Part shown: positions 24,442-33,081 of the stretch, in pieces
How the letters are laid out: each line of letters starts with the position of its first letter
Position numbering within the stretch: position 1 is the first letter of the stretch
Assembly (NCBI RefSeq): GCF_000971215.1
Contig: NZ_BBMA01000002.1
Coordinates: 310,001-374,000, forward strand
Length of the DNA: 64,000 bases
Source: Demequina silvatica
Lineage (GTDB): Bacteria; Actinomycetota; Actinomycetes; Actinomycetales; Demequinaceae
Direction of reading: 5' to 3'
Made by a program: the position numbers and the translations under genes
The notes under the pieces: generated by a model
The model's database searches: none
The model's input: only the letters and a program-made list of their open reading frames with translations
What the model was told of the DNA's origin: nothing

Positions 24442-26079
24442 ATGTTCGGTCTCGACGGAGACGCGCTCACTCTGATCGCGATCGCTGCGGCGGTGGTCGC
24501 TGCCGTGGTGGTCGTCTGGGCCATCGCGTCGCGCTACAAGGTCTCCGACCCGGACGAGGCTTTCGTGGTGTCCGGCTCGAAGTCGAAGACGCAGGTCGCG
24601 ATCCGCGCGGCTGACGGCACCGTCACGCACGAGTCGCGTCCGGTGCCGTCGAAGGTGGTGCTCGGCGGCGGCGGCGTGTTCGTGGTGCCCTTCACCCAGC
24701 GCTACAACAAGATCTCGCTCGAGACGCGCCAGATCTACTGGAAGGTCCAGGAGTCGCCGTCGAACCAGAACATCCTGGTGAACCTCGAGGGCGTGGCCAA
24801 CGTGAAGATCGGCGGCGACGAGGCGTCCGTCCGCGCCGCGATCGAGCGCTTCAACGTCAACCCCGCCAACATCGAGGGGTTCGTCCAGCAGAACATCGAA
24901 GGCGACATGCGCGCCATCGTGGGCACCATGTCCGTCGAGGACATCAACTCCGACCGCGAGGCGCTCAAGGACCGCGTCATGAAGGTCACGGGCGAGGCGT
25001 GCTCGGAGTGGGGGCTCGTGCTCGAGGGCCTCAACATCCAGTCCGTCACCACCCCGTCGGGGTACATCCAGGACCTGGGCCGTCGCCAGGCGGCGATCGC
25101 GCGACGCGACGCCGAGATCGCCGAGGCCGAGGCGCGGCGCGAGTCCGAGCAGAAGCGCGCCGCCGCGGAGCAGCAGATCGCCGAGGCGAACCGCACCCTC
25201 GCGCTCCGCATGGCGGAGATCCAGCAGGACACGGACACCGCGGAGGCCAACGCGAAGGCCGCCGGCCCCATCGCCGAGGCCCAGCGCAACGTCGAGATCT
25301 ACGAGCAGGAGCGCCTGGCCGAGGCGAAGCGCGCCGAGGTGACCGAGATGCGCCTCGAGTCCGAGGTCCGCAAGCCCGCGGACGCGACCGCGTACGCCAC
25401 CAAGGTGGAGGCGGAGGCCGAGCGCGAGGCCGCCATCTCCAAGGCCAAGGGCGTCGCCGAGGCGACGCGCCAGGCGGGCGAGTCGGAGGCTGCCGCGAAC
25501 CAGGCTCGAGGCCTCTCCGACGCCGCGGTCTTCGAGGCGCGGGGCCGCGCGGAGGCGGCCGCCGAGGAAGCTCGGGGCCGTGCGGAGGCCTCGGCCGACG
25601 AGGCCCGCGGATCCGCGGCCGCACGCGTGGTCCAGGCGACGGGACTCGCCGAGGCGGAGGCCGTGCGCGCGAAGGGCGAGGCGGAGGCCACCGCGATCGC
25701 CGCCAAGGGCAAGGCCGAGGCGGAGGGCATCGACGCCAAGAAGGCCGCGTACGAGAACATGCCGCAGGTGGGCGTGCTCGAGATCGCGCTCGACGGCATG
25801 CCCGCGATCGTGGGCGAGATGGGCAAGGCGATGGCGTCGATCGACAGCCTCACCGTGGTCTCGACGGAGGGCGCGTCGGCGGTCACCCGCCAGGCCGCGA
25901 ACCTCTTCACGGAGACCGAGGAGGTCATGACGTCCGTCACGGGCTTCGGCATCAGCGACCTCATCAAGGGCGCGGTGGGCGGTGCCGCCGCCGGGCGGGC
26001 GGCGGTCGAGGCGGGAGCGGGGCGCGACGCCCGTCCCGCCGCCGACGAGCCCGACCTCCCTGGCGTCAGGCACGCCTGA
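24442..26079 (+). CDS. Flotillin (SPFH domain membrane scaffold protein)
   Basis: This 545-aa protein has one N-terminal membrane helix (about residues 9-28), an SPFH domain (about 30-205) and a long coiled-coil region of Glu/Ala-rich repeats (about 215-440). A C-terminal oligomerisation segment follows (about 445-515). Flotillins organise ordered membrane patches and recruit signalling and cell-wall proteins. The coiled coil holds an unusual insertion near residues 350-400 with repeated (F/E)EARGRAEA units. It forms a two-gene unit with nfeD, the standard pairing. Confidence 0.94.
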   Translation: MFGLDGDALTLIAIAAAVVAAVVVVWAIASRYKVSDPDEAFVVSGSKSKTQVAIRAADGTVTHESRPVPSKVVLGGGGVFVVPFTQRYNKISLETRQIYWKVQESPSNQNILVNLEGVANVKIGGDEASVRAAIERFNVNPANIEGFVQQNIEGDMRAIVGTMSVEDINSDREALKDRVMKVTGEACSEWGLVLEGLNIQSVTTPSGYIQDLGRRQAAIARRDAEIAEAEARRESEQKRAAAEQQIAEANRTLALRMAEIQQDTDTAEANAKAAGPIAEAQRNVEIYEQERLAEAKRAEVTEMRLESEVRKPADATAYATKVEAEAEREAAISKAKGVAEATRQAGESEAAANQARGLSDAAVFEARGRAEAAAEEARGRAEASADEARGSAAARVVQATGLAEAEAVRAKGEAEATAIAAKGKAEAEGIDAKKAAYENMPQVGVLEIALDGMPAIVGEMGKAMASIDSLTVVSTEGASAVTRQAANLFTETEEVMTSVTGFGISDLIKGAVGGAAAGRAAVEAGAGRDARPAADEPDLPGVRHA

Positions 26080-26088
26080 TCCCTGCAC

Positions 26089-26118
26089 GCGCGCCCCGGG
26101 CCTCGGTCCGGGGCGCGC
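26089..26118 (+). terminator. Terminator after flotillin
   Basis: GCGCGCCCCGG (26089-26099) and CCGGGGCGCGC (26108-26118) form a perfect 11-bp GC stem with an 8-nt loop, 10 nt past the flotillin stop. No T-run follows, as is common in GC-rich actinobacteria. Confidence 0.8.
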
Positions 26119-26174
26119 GCGTCCCGCCACGAACGTCCCTGGTCAGAGGCGGAGTGGGGCGCTACATTCCGATC

Positions 26175-26459
26175 ATGCGCCTGCTACCCGTGCTGCTGTA
26201 CATCGCGATGACGGTCTACGCGCTCGCGGATGTGGTCCAGCAGCCGTCCGACCACCCGCAGCACCTGCCCAAGGCGGCGTGGATCCTCATCATCCTGCTG
26301 GTGCCGTGGGTGGGCGCGGGCGCGTGGATCCTGCTGCGGATGCTCGGCGGACCCACGCAGCGCCCGCGGCCGCCCGCGCCGATCGCCCCCGATGACGACC
26401 CCGCCTACCAGGTGTGGCTGAACGAGCAGCAGCGGCGCCGGCGGCTCGGCGGCGAGTAG
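26175..26459 (+). CDS. Small membrane protein with phospholipase D N-terminal-like (PLDc_N) domain
   Basis: This 94-aa protein has two membrane helices (about residues 3-20 and 34-56) joined by a short loop ending LPKAAWIL. The pattern is the PLDc_N module, common as a stand-alone protein in actinobacteria. A Pro-rich cytoplasmic tail follows, ending in a basic RRRRLGGE. Function is unknown. The -10 box TACATT (26163-26168) is 6 nt before the ATG, so it is predicted leaderless. Confidence 0.87.
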   Translation: MRLLPVLLYIAMTVYALADVVQQPSDHPQHLPKAAWILIILLVPWVGAGAWILLRMLGGPTQRPRPPAPIAPDDDPAYQVWLNEQQRRRRLGGE

Positions 26460-26478
26460 CCATCTCGCGGCGCGACCG

Positions 26479-27084
26479 TCAGGTGCCGACTGTTCCGAGC
26501 ATCCGGTACGCGACCACGAACGCCCCCGCCAAGGCCACGGTGGTGACGCACGCCAGCAGGATGACGCCCGGGCGCGCGAGCCTCACGCACATCGCGCCCA
26601 GCAGGACCACCCCGGCGGCAGCGCAGATCCACCAGAACACCGGACTGGTGGTGTCCGCGATCACGGTGAGGCCGTAGACCGCCTCTCCGATCAGCACCCC
26701 GGCCAGCACGCCGGCGCCGACCGCCGCCTCCCGCGCGGTGCTCCGCAGCGCGTGAGCCGCGAGCCCGATCACGGGACCCGCCACGAGCCCGAGCGTCGCC
26801 CAGAAGGTCGGATCGAAGTGCTCCCCGCGCCAGTCGGACACCACGGAGTAGCCGAGCGTGAGCGCCACGAACGCGACCGCGCCGCCCAAGGCGGCCTCGA
26901 CGCGCGAGCGAGCGAGCCACCAGACGAGCGCCGCCGTAGGTACCGTCCACCCGGCGACCGAGTTGGCGAGCGACGCCACCTCATCGGGCAGCACACCCTG
27001 CGCCACCGGGGTCAGCCCGCCAAGGATGAGCGCGACCCACGCGGTGAACACCACACGGAGGAAGGACAGGAGGACCGGCTGCAC
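26479..27084 (-). CDS. Six- or seven-helix membrane protein (DUF6518-like)
   Basis: This 201-aa protein is mostly hydrophobic helices with short loops (DWRGEHFDP between helices 3 and 4), and resembles DUF6518 proteins of unknown function. I place the start at GTG 27084 because the minus-strand -10 box TACGGT (27096-27091) lies exactly 6 nt upstream, the leaderless spacing used by many genes here. An in-frame ATG at 27120 would put that box inside the gene. It is divergent from dcd. Confidence 0.72.
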   Translation of the reverse strand: MQPVLLSFLRVVFTAWVALILGGLTPVAQGVLPDEVASLANSVAGWTVPTAALVWWLARSRVEAALGGAVAFVALTLGYSVVSDWRGEHFDPTFWATLGLVAGPVIGLAAHALRSTAREAAVGAGVLAGVLIGEAVYGLTVIADTTSPVFWWICAAAGVVLLGAMCVRLARPGVILLACVTTVALAGAFVVAYRMLGTVGT

Positions 27085-27161
27085 GGGGAGACCGTAGCCA
27101 AGGACGCCGTCCCGCCGCATCGGGGATCGCCCTGACGGTCGCCCCGATCTCCGGCGGTCCT

Positions 27162-27171
27162 CGCATCGTCC
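27162..27171 (-). repeat. Intergenic GGACGATGCG word
   Basis: Exact copy, minus orientation, in the 112-bp divergent gap between the DUF6518-like gene and dcd, about 13 bp upstream of the dcd -10 box and so near its -35 region. Confidence 0.8.
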
Positions 27172-27196
27172 GGGCGCGCGCACTAGGTTGGGCACC

Positions 27197-27769
27197 ATGC
27201 TGCTCTCGGACCGCGACATCCGCGCTGAGATCACGGCGGGCAGGGTCGCCCTCGACCCGTGGGACCCCGACATGATCCAGCCCTCCTCCATCGACGTGCG
27301 CCTCGACCGCTACTTCCGCGTGTTCGACAACCACAAGTACGCGGCGATCGACCCCGCCGCCGAGCAGCCCGAGCTCACGCGCCTGGTCGACATCAGCGAG
27401 GGACCGTTCGTGCTGCACCCCGGCGAGTTCGTGCTCGGGTCCACCTACGAGTCCGTGACGCTCCCCGACGACATCGCGGCCCGCCTCGAGGGCAAGTCCT
27501 CGCTGGGGCGGCTGGGCCTCCTCACCCACTCGACCGCCGGCTTCATCGACCCCGGCTTCGAGGGCAACGTCACGCTCGAGCTGTCCAACACCGCGACGCT
27601 CCCGATCAACCTGTGGCCCGGCATGAAGATCGGCCAGCTGTGCTTCTTCCGCCTGTCCTCGCCCGCCGAGCACCCGTACGGCTCGGACCGCTACGGATCG
27701 CGCTACCGCGGCCAGCGGGGCCCCACCGCGTCGAAGAGCTTCCAGAACTTCCACCGCATCGACATCTGA
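27197..27769 (+). CDS. dcd: dCTP deaminase
   Basis: This 190-aa trimeric enzyme has the conserved dcd signatures: [11 protein letters not shown] (about residues 28-38), [18 protein letters not shown] with the catalytic Glu (about 99-116) and the C-terminal ATP-grasping TASKSFQNF. Length and sequence fit the bifunctional dCTP deaminase/dUTPase described in mycobacteria, which makes dUMP directly. The ATG at 27197 follows TAGGTT (27184-27189) by 7 nt (leaderless); a TTG at 27188 is less likely. Its stop overlaps the next ATG as TGATG. Confidence 0.96.
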   Translation: MLLSDRDIRAEITAGRVALDPWDPDMIQPSSIDVRLDRYFRVFDNHKYAAIDPAAEQPELTRLVDISEGPFVLHPGEFVLGSTYESVTLPDDIAARLEGKSSLGRLGLLTHSTAGFIDPGFEGNVTLELSNTATLPINLWPGMKIGQLCFFRLSSPAEHPYGSDRYGSRYRGQRGPTASKSFQNFHRIDI

Positions 27770-28536
27770 TGAGCGACCTGTTCACGGGCCTTGCGGCCTC
27801 GGGCCGCATGGCCGCGCAACCGGGCCACGCGCCGGTCGACCTCGACGCGCCGCCGCCCCCGCGTCCCGGCCGCGACATCCCTGGCTGGTCCGTCGCGCTC
27901 ATCGTCGTCGGCGGCCTGGTGCTCCAGGGCGGCCTCGGGGTCGCCTCCGCGCTGGTGGCGGTGCCCTTCATGCAGGGCGTGGAGCAGGGGATCGCCGCCG
28001 CGAGCTCTCCCGCACCCGACGCCGTGCCGCTGTCCGAGGCCGTGCCGGCGGGCTGGGATCAGGCGGACTCCGTGTCCGGGCGGCTCGCCTACTCGTTCGA
28101 CCCGACGTGGGAGCAGTGGGAGGACTTCGCGAGCGTCGACGAGGGCAACGTCCTCACGGGGCAGATCGAGTCCGTCGCGTCCATGGTCGCCGACGGCGAC
28201 ATCGACTACCCGGCCACCTGGGTCGAGATCTACGCGTCTCACGATGCGCTCGCGAGCGCGGGCGCCGAGATCGAGGGGCACACCTTCCTCGACACCTGGG
28301 TCACCGACGCCGACTCGATGGAGGTCACGGCCGAGCGCGCCGTGACCACGGCGCAGGGCTACACGGCCTACGAGATCGAGGCCGACGTCACGTACGACGG
28401 CTGGCCGACGCACGACTGCCTCGTCACGATCGACGCGGGCGACTCGCTGGTGTTCGTCTACGGCTCCGCAGACCTCACCTCGTTGCCTTGCACCGACGTC
28501 ACGCGCACCGTCGCGCAGGGGATCGTCGCGCGCTGA
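27769..28536 (+). CDS. Membrane-anchored protein of unknown function, paralogue A
   Basis: In this 255-aa protein a Pro-rich cytoplasmic segment with RDIPGWSVALIVVGG leads into one membrane helix (about residues 40-63). The extracytoplasmic domain holds two cysteines (THDCLVT and SLPCTDV) that could pair. It is coupled to dcd by a TGATG overlap. The protein at 28625 has the same plan (RRDVPGWGVALIVIGG), so the two arose by tandem duplication and then diverged strongly. I cannot assign a function. Confidence 0.8.
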   Translation: MSDLFTGLAASGRMAAQPGHAPVDLDAPPPPRPGRDIPGWSVALIVVGGLVLQGGLGVASALVAVPFMQGVEQGIAAASSPAPDAVPLSEAVPAGWDQADSVSGRLAYSFDPTWEQWEDFASVDEGNVLTGQIESVASMVADGDIDYPATWVEIYASHDALASAGAEIEGHTFLDTWVTDADSMEVTAERAVTTAQGYTAYEIEADVTYDGWPTHDCLVTIDAGDSLVFVYGSADLTSLPCTDVTRTVAQGIVAR

Positions 28537-28624
28537 GGTCGCGAGCGGCGAGACGGTCCGTCGTGAGGGTCGGTGCGCCCTAGACTCCCGGCAGCAGCCG
28601 ACGCCCGCTCCACCTGGGGGAACC

Positions 28625-29476
28625 ATGAGCCACGATCCGTTCGCCGACCCTGTCGCGATGGCTCCCCCGCACTCGGTGATGGGTGAGGCGACTGAGCGTC
28701 GCCGCGACGTCCCGGGGTGGGGCGTCGCGCTCATCGTCATCGGGGGCGTCATGATCGGAGGCTTCTTCGCCTCTCTGGGCGCTGCGGTGGCGATACCGGT
28801 CGCCTTGAGCTACCAGCAGGAGACGGTCGGCGGCGCCGAGATCATCGCCGCGTCACCGGCTCCCGCCACACCGAGCCCGACCCCTTCCGAGTCGGCGTCA
28901 CCCGAGGCCGCGCCCAGCACGAGCGCCGCGCCTCGGCCCTCGCAGACGTTCGAGGGCTTCGAGCGCATGGAACCGGTGGTCTTCGGTCGGAGTCAGTGGC
29001 AACTGACCCCGCTGCCCTCGTGGGAGCCCATCGCCGACACTGCGGACCTCGAAGCGTACGTGTCCGCGATGGCGGCCTCCTACGCCTCGGTCGACGTGGA
29101 TCTCGTCGGCGCATGGAACACCCGGGGCCGCGACGACGAACTGGTGTACGTCATCCACCTCACCTCCAACGGCCCTCCGACCGACGGGGACTTCCAGGCC
29201 TTCCTCGACACTGAGGTGGAGGCGTTGCGCGCCTCCGGCCTCGATGTGACGCCGTCACCGATCGACTGGTACCAGAGCACCGCCGCGGACACGCTGGAGG
29301 CCACCATGCCGATCGAGATCAGCAAGGACGGCGACGTCGTCTACGAGGTCTTCACGCTCAAGCGTCTGGGCAACTCCTTCGCGGTGGGCACCGCGGTCTC
29401 GGCCAACGAGAACGCAGCCATCATGGCCGCGTGGGGCGTGCGGGACAGCCTGGAGGCGGTCCCACCCGCGCACTGA
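28625..29476 (+). CDS. Membrane-anchored protein of unknown function, paralogue B
   Basis: This 283-aa protein has a cytoplasmic N-terminus of about 38 residues, one membrane helix (about residues 38-62) and a Ser/Pro/Ala-rich stalk (about 78-107). An extracytoplasmic domain of about 170 residues follows, with no family I recognise. The membrane-proximal segment is shared with the gene at 27769. It has its own putative -10 box TAGACT near 28581 and an ordinary ribosome site (GGGGGAA) before the ATG. Confidence 0.78.
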   Translation: MSHDPFADPVAMAPPHSVMGEATERRRDVPGWGVALIVIGGVMIGGFFASLGAAVAIPVALSYQQETVGGAEIIAASPAPATPSPTPSESASPEAAPSTSAAPRPSQTFEGFERMEPVVFGRSQWQLTPLPSWEPIADTADLEAYVSAMAASYASVDVDLVGAWNTRGRDDELVYVIHLTSNGPPTDGDFQAFLDTEVEALRASGLDVTPSPIDWYQSTAADTLEATMPIEISKDGDVVYEVFTLKRLGNSFAVGTAVSANENAAIMAAWGVRDSLEAVPPAH

Positions 29477-29494
29477 GCGCGATGCAACCCGCGC

Positions 29495-29500
29495 TATCCT
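29495..29500 (+). promoter_or_regulatory. -10 element upstream of the TPP riboswitch
   Basis: TATCCT lies about 12 bp before the start of the riboswitch fold, so transcription would begin at or just before its first stem. Confidence 0.5.
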
Positions 29501-29511
29501 GGCCGGACACG

Positions 29512-29615
29512 ACAGGGGAGCGCCTCCGCCGGGACACCGGACGGAACCAGGGCGCTGAGAGTGCGGAACGCCGCAGACCCTCGAACCTGATCCGGCTCGC
29601 ACCGGCGTAGGGAGT
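29512..29615 (+). ncRNA. TPP riboswitch (THI element)
   Basis: The conserved parts of the thiamine pyrophosphate aptamer are present in order: GGGGAGC in the 5' strand of P1/P2 (from about 29515), GCUGAGAG (29552-29559), GCAGACCC followed by the CGAACCUGAUC element (29574-29592) and the closing GCGUAGGGAG (29606-29615). It precedes a thiamine ABC transporter by about 35 nt. A GGGAGG ribosome site lies in the following linker, which would allow translational control when TPP is bound. Confidence 0.96.
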
Positions 29616-29651
29616 CGAGTCTCGTCCCCTCCTATTCCGGGAGGAAAACCC

Positions 29652-30743
29652 ATGCGCATGACGCGCACCGCGGCCACGACGGCCGCCTTCGCCAGCCTGA
29701 CCCTCGCCCTGGCCGCCTGCTCGCAGGCGACCGAGCCCGGCGCATCGTCCACCGCGGAGACCGCGGACGCGACCGCGAGCGCGCCGGCTGAGGCGCCCCT
29801 GGGCGGCACCGTCCGCCTCGTCACCCACGACAGCTTCTACGTCCCGGACGAGGCGCTGGCCGCCTTCGAGGCCGAGACCGGCCTGGACGTCGAGCTGGTG
29901 CAGCCCGGCGACGCGGGCACGCTGGTGAACCAGCTGGTGCTCACCAAGGACGCGCCGCTGGGCGACGCCGTCTACGGCATCGACAACACGTTCGCCTCGC
30001 GCGCGATCGACGGCGGCGTCCTCGCCCCGTACGCGAGCGCGGCGCCCGCGGCCAGCGACGCCGCGGCGTACGCGATCCCCGGCGCCGAGGACCTCCTCAC
30101 CGCGGTCGACTTCTCCGACGTGTGCCTCAACTACGACCTCGCGGCCTTCCCCGACGGCGCGCCCACGCTGGACCAGCTCACCGACGCGAGCCACGCCGGC
30201 CAGGTGTCCGTCACCAATCCCGCGACCTCCTCCCCCGGCCTCGCGTTCATGCTCGCGACCAAGGCGGCGATGGGCGACTCGTGGCTCGACTGGTGGGAGG
30301 CGATGCGCGCCAACGACCTGCGCGTGACGGCCTCGTGGTCGGACAGCTACTTCACCGACTTCTCGGCCCCGAACTACGGCGGCGACTACCCGGTGGTGCT
30401 GAGCTACGCGTCCTCGCCGCCGTCGGAGGTCATCGACGGCGAGCCCACCACCGCCGCGATGCTCGACACCTGCTTCCGCCAGGTCGAGTACGCGGGCGTC
30501 CTCGAGGGCGCGGAGAACCCGGCCGGCGCGCAGGCCGTGGTCGACTGGCTGCTCTCGGACGACTTCCAGGTGACGCTCCCCGAGAGCATGTACGTCTACC
30601 CCGTGTCGACCGCGGTCGAGCTGCCCGCCGAGTGGGTCGAGTTCGCCCCCCTCGCGGACGCGCCGTTCACCCTCGACGCCGCGGAGATCGACGCGAACCG
30701 CGACGCGTGGATCGCCGAGTGGACCGCCGCGGTCCTCGACTGA
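29652..30743 (+). CDS. thiB: Thiamine ABC transporter substrate-binding lipoprotein
   Basis: This 363-aa ThiB/TbpA-family protein has a lipoprotein signal with lipobox LALAAC (Cys near residue 23). The mature fold opens VRLVTHDSFYV, with the ThiB-typical GTLVNQLVL and YGIDNTFAS segments. It captures thiamine or its phosphates outside the membrane for ThiPQ. One GGACGATGCG word (29741-29750) sits in the tether after the Cys, read as Ala-Ser-Ser. Controlled by the upstream TPP riboswitch. Confidence 0.95.
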   Translation: MRMTRTAATTAAFASLTLALAACSQATEPGASSTAETADATASAPAEAPLGGTVRLVTHDSFYVPDEALAAFEAETGLDVELVQPGDAGTLVNQLVLTKDAPLGDAVYGIDNTFASRAIDGGVLAPYASAAPAASDAAAYAIPGAEDLLTAVDFSDVCLNYDLAAFPDGAPTLDQLTDASHAGQVSVTNPATSSPGLAFMLATKAAMGDSWLDWWEAMRANDLRVTASWSDSYFTDFSAPNYGGDYPVVLSYASSPPSEVIDGEPTTAAMLDTCFRQVEYAGVLEGAENPAGAQAVVDWLLSDDFQVTLPESMYVYPVSTAVELPAEWVEFAPLADAPFTLDAAEIDANRDAWIAEWTAAVLD

Positions 30744-30753
30744 GCACGCCCCG

Positions 30754-32394
30754 ATGATCCCCTGGCCCGCGAGCGCCCGCCTCTGGTGGGTGCTCGCGGG
30801 CATCCCCCTGGTGTTCCTGGGGCTGTTCTTCCTGTGGCCCGCGGGCACGGTGATCGTGCGCGGGCTGTTCGGCGAGGACGGGCTCGGCCGCGGCGACCTC
30901 GCCGGCGCGATCGCCGTGCTCTCCTCCGAGCGCACGCTGCGCGCGATCGGCACCACCGTGGTGCTCGCGCTCGGCGGCACGGCCGGCTCCCTCGCGCTCG
31001 GCATCCCCGCCGCGTGGGCGCTGTCCCGCTACGAGTGGCGGGGGCGCCGTGCGGTGCGGGCGCTCGTCACGGTGCCGTTCGTGCTGCCGACCATCGTGGT
31101 CGCCGCCGCCTTCTCCGCCCTGTTCTCCGCCTCGGGCCTGCTGGGCTTCCTGGGCCTCGACCAGTCGATGGCGGCGATCATCCTCGCGCTCGTGTTCTTC
31201 AACGTGTCGGTGGTGGTGCGCATCGTGGGCGGCGCGTGGGAGTCGCTGTCCCCGCGCCTGAACGATGCGGCGCGCACCCTGGGCGCCTCGCCCGCCCGGG
31301 CCTTCGCCCGGGTGACGCTGCCGGCGCTGAAGCCGGCCATCGCATCGTCCGCCGCGGTGGTCATGCTGTTCTGCTCGACGTCCTTCGCGCTGGTGCTGGT
31401 CCTGGGCGGGTCCCGCATCCGCACCGTCGAGACCGAGATCTACGTGCAGGTCAACCAGTTCCTCAACCTGCGCGCGGCCGCGGTGCTCGCGCTGGTGCAG
31501 GTGGTGTTCGTCGGGATCGCGCTGTGGGTGAGCGCGCGGGCACGGTCGCCGCGGCCGCCGGCGTCCGTGGAGACGATGCGCCGGCCGGGCGGGCGCGAGA
31601 GGCTCGCCGTCGCGGCGGCCCTGGCTCCCACGCTGGTGCTGCTGGTGCTGCCGGCTCTCGCTCTGATCGAGCGGTCGCTGCGCGTGGTCGGGGGGTACGG
31701 GCTCGACCACTACGCGGCGCTGTTCGGGGAGCCGCCCCTGCGCTCGACGCTGTCCGCCCCCGTGTGGGAGGCGATGGTGACGTCGCTGCTCACCGCGGCG
31801 GCGGCCACCGCGATCGCGGGGGTGGTCGGGATCGTGACGGCGCAGCTGGTCGCGCGGCGGTCGCGGCGGGCCTCGTGGCTCGAGTCGTTGGTGATGCTGC
31901 CGCTCGGGGTGTCGGCGGTGGTGGTGGGCCTGGGCGTTCTGCTCACGCTCAACCGCTCGGTGCTGGGCGTCGACCTGCGCGGGTCCTGGTGGCTGGTGCC
32001 GATCGCGCAGGCGGTGGTGGCGCTGCCGCTGATGGTGCGCGCGCTGCTTCCCGCCGCCCGCGCGATCGACCCGCGGCTGCGCGCCGCCGCCGCGACGCTG
32101 GGCGCCTCCCCGTGGCGGGTGCTGTGGCGGGTCGACGCGCCGCTGCTGCGCTCCGCGGCCGGCGCGTCCGTGGCCTTCGCCTTCGCGATCGCGATGGGCG
32201 AGTTCGGGGCGACCGCCTTTGTCGCGCGCCCCGACGTGCCCACCCTGCCGACCGCCATCGCGCGCCTGCTGTCGCGGCCGGGCATCGAAAATGTGGGCAT
32301 GGCCTTCGCCGCATCCGTCCTGCTCGCCGCCGTCACCGCGGCCGTCATGCTCGCCTCCGAGCGGCTGCGCACCACCGTGGGGGCGGAGATATGA
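30754..32394 (+). CDS. thiP: Thiamine ABC transporter permease
   Basis: This 546-aa fused double permease (about 12 membrane helices) has two EAA-type loops: NDAARTLGASPARAFARVTLP (about residue 171) and LRAAAATLGASPWRVLWRV (about 440). This two-in-one form is typical of ThiP. It starts 10 nt after thiB and overlaps thiQ as ATGA. A GGACGATGCG word (31341-31350) is read as Ala-Ser-Ser inside a helix, an exception to the usual linker position. Confidence 0.94.
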   Translation: MIPWPASARLWWVLAGIPLVFLGLFFLWPAGTVIVRGLFGEDGLGRGDLAGAIAVLSSERTLRAIGTTVVLALGGTAGSLALGIPAAWALSRYEWRGRRAVRALVTVPFVLPTIVVAAAFSALFSASGLLGFLGLDQSMAAIILALVFFNVSVVVRIVGGAWESLSPRLNDAARTLGASPARAFARVTLPALKPAIASSAAVVMLFCSTSFALVLVLGGSRIRTVETEIYVQVNQFLNLRAAAVLALVQVVFVGIALWVSARARSPRPPASVETMRRPGGRERLAVAAALAPTLVLLVLPALALIERSLRVVGGYGLDHYAALFGEPPLRSTLSAPVWEAMVTSLLTAAAATAIAGVVGIVTAQLVARRSRRASWLESLVMLPLGVSAVVVGLGVLLTLNRSVLGVDLRGSWWLVPIAQAVVALPLMVRALLPAARAIDPRLRAAAATLGASPWRVLWRVDAPLLRSAAGASVAFAFAIAMGEFGATAFVARPDVPTLPTAIARLLSRPGIENVGMAFAASVLLAAVTAAVMLASERLRTTVGAEI

Positions 32395-33041
32395 GCGGGC
32401 TGCGCGTGGACGATGCGCGCGTCACCTACCCCGGCACCCCGCCGGTCGAGGCGGTGCGGGGCGTGTCCTTCGACGTGGGCCCGGGCGAGATCGTGGCGCT
32501 GCTGGGCCCGTCCGGCTGCGGCAAGTCCTCCCTGCTGTCCGCCGTGGTGGGGGTGACGCCGCTCGCCGGCGGGACCGTCGCCTGGGACGGCGAGGACCTC
32601 GCGCGCGTGCCGGTGCACCGGCGCGGTTTCGGGCTGGTGTTCCAGGACGGCCAGCTGTTCCCCCACCTCACGGTGGCCGCGAACGTCGCGTTCGGGCTGG
32701 AGATGGCGGGCGTGCCGCGGGCATCCCGGGAGGCGCGGGTCGCGGAGCTGCTCGCGATGGTCGGGCTCGAAGAGCTTGGCGGACGCGCCGTGACGGAGCT
32801 CAGCGGCGGGCAGCGTCAGCGCGTGGCCCTGGCGCGGTCGCTCGCGCCGCGCCCTCGCCTGCTCGCCCTCGACGAGCCCCTGTCCTCGCTCGACGCGGAC
32901 CTCCGCGGCCGCCTCGCGGTCGACGTCCGCGACCTGCTGCGCGCCACCGGGACCACGGGGCTGGTGGTGACCCACGACCCGGCCGAGGCGGACGTCATGG
33001 CCGACCGCGTGCTGCGCATGGAGGACGGGCTGCTGGTCTGA
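32391..33041 (+). CDS. thiQ: Thiamine ABC transporter ATP-binding protein
   Basis: This 216-aa ABC ATPase has Walker A GPSGCGKSS (about residues 37-45), the Q-loop FQDGQLFPH, signature LSGGQRQRVALARSL (about 131-145), Walker B LLALDEP and the switch His in VVTHDP. It powers ThiP. The start overlaps the thiP stop (ATGA). The word at 32408-32417 encodes Asp-Asp-Ala near the N-terminus. Confidence 0.95.
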   Translation: MSGLRVDDARVTYPGTPPVEAVRGVSFDVGPGEIVALLGPSGCGKSSLLSAVVGVTPLAGGTVAWDGEDLARVPVHRRGFGLVFQDGQLFPHLTVAANVAFGLEMAGVPRASREARVAELLAMVGLEELGGRAVTELSGGQRQRVALARSLAPRPRLLALDEPLSSLDADLRGRLAVDVRDLLRATGTTGLVVTHDPAEADVMADRVLRMEDGLLV

Positions 33042-33081
33042 GCGGTCCGGCGCCCGCGGCGCGAGGCCCGAGAATGGCTGC

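Noticed and set aside
29507-29640. A hidden short ORF instead of a riboswitch before thiB
   Set aside because: No credible start site or coding pattern; all conserved TPP aptamer elements are present in order.
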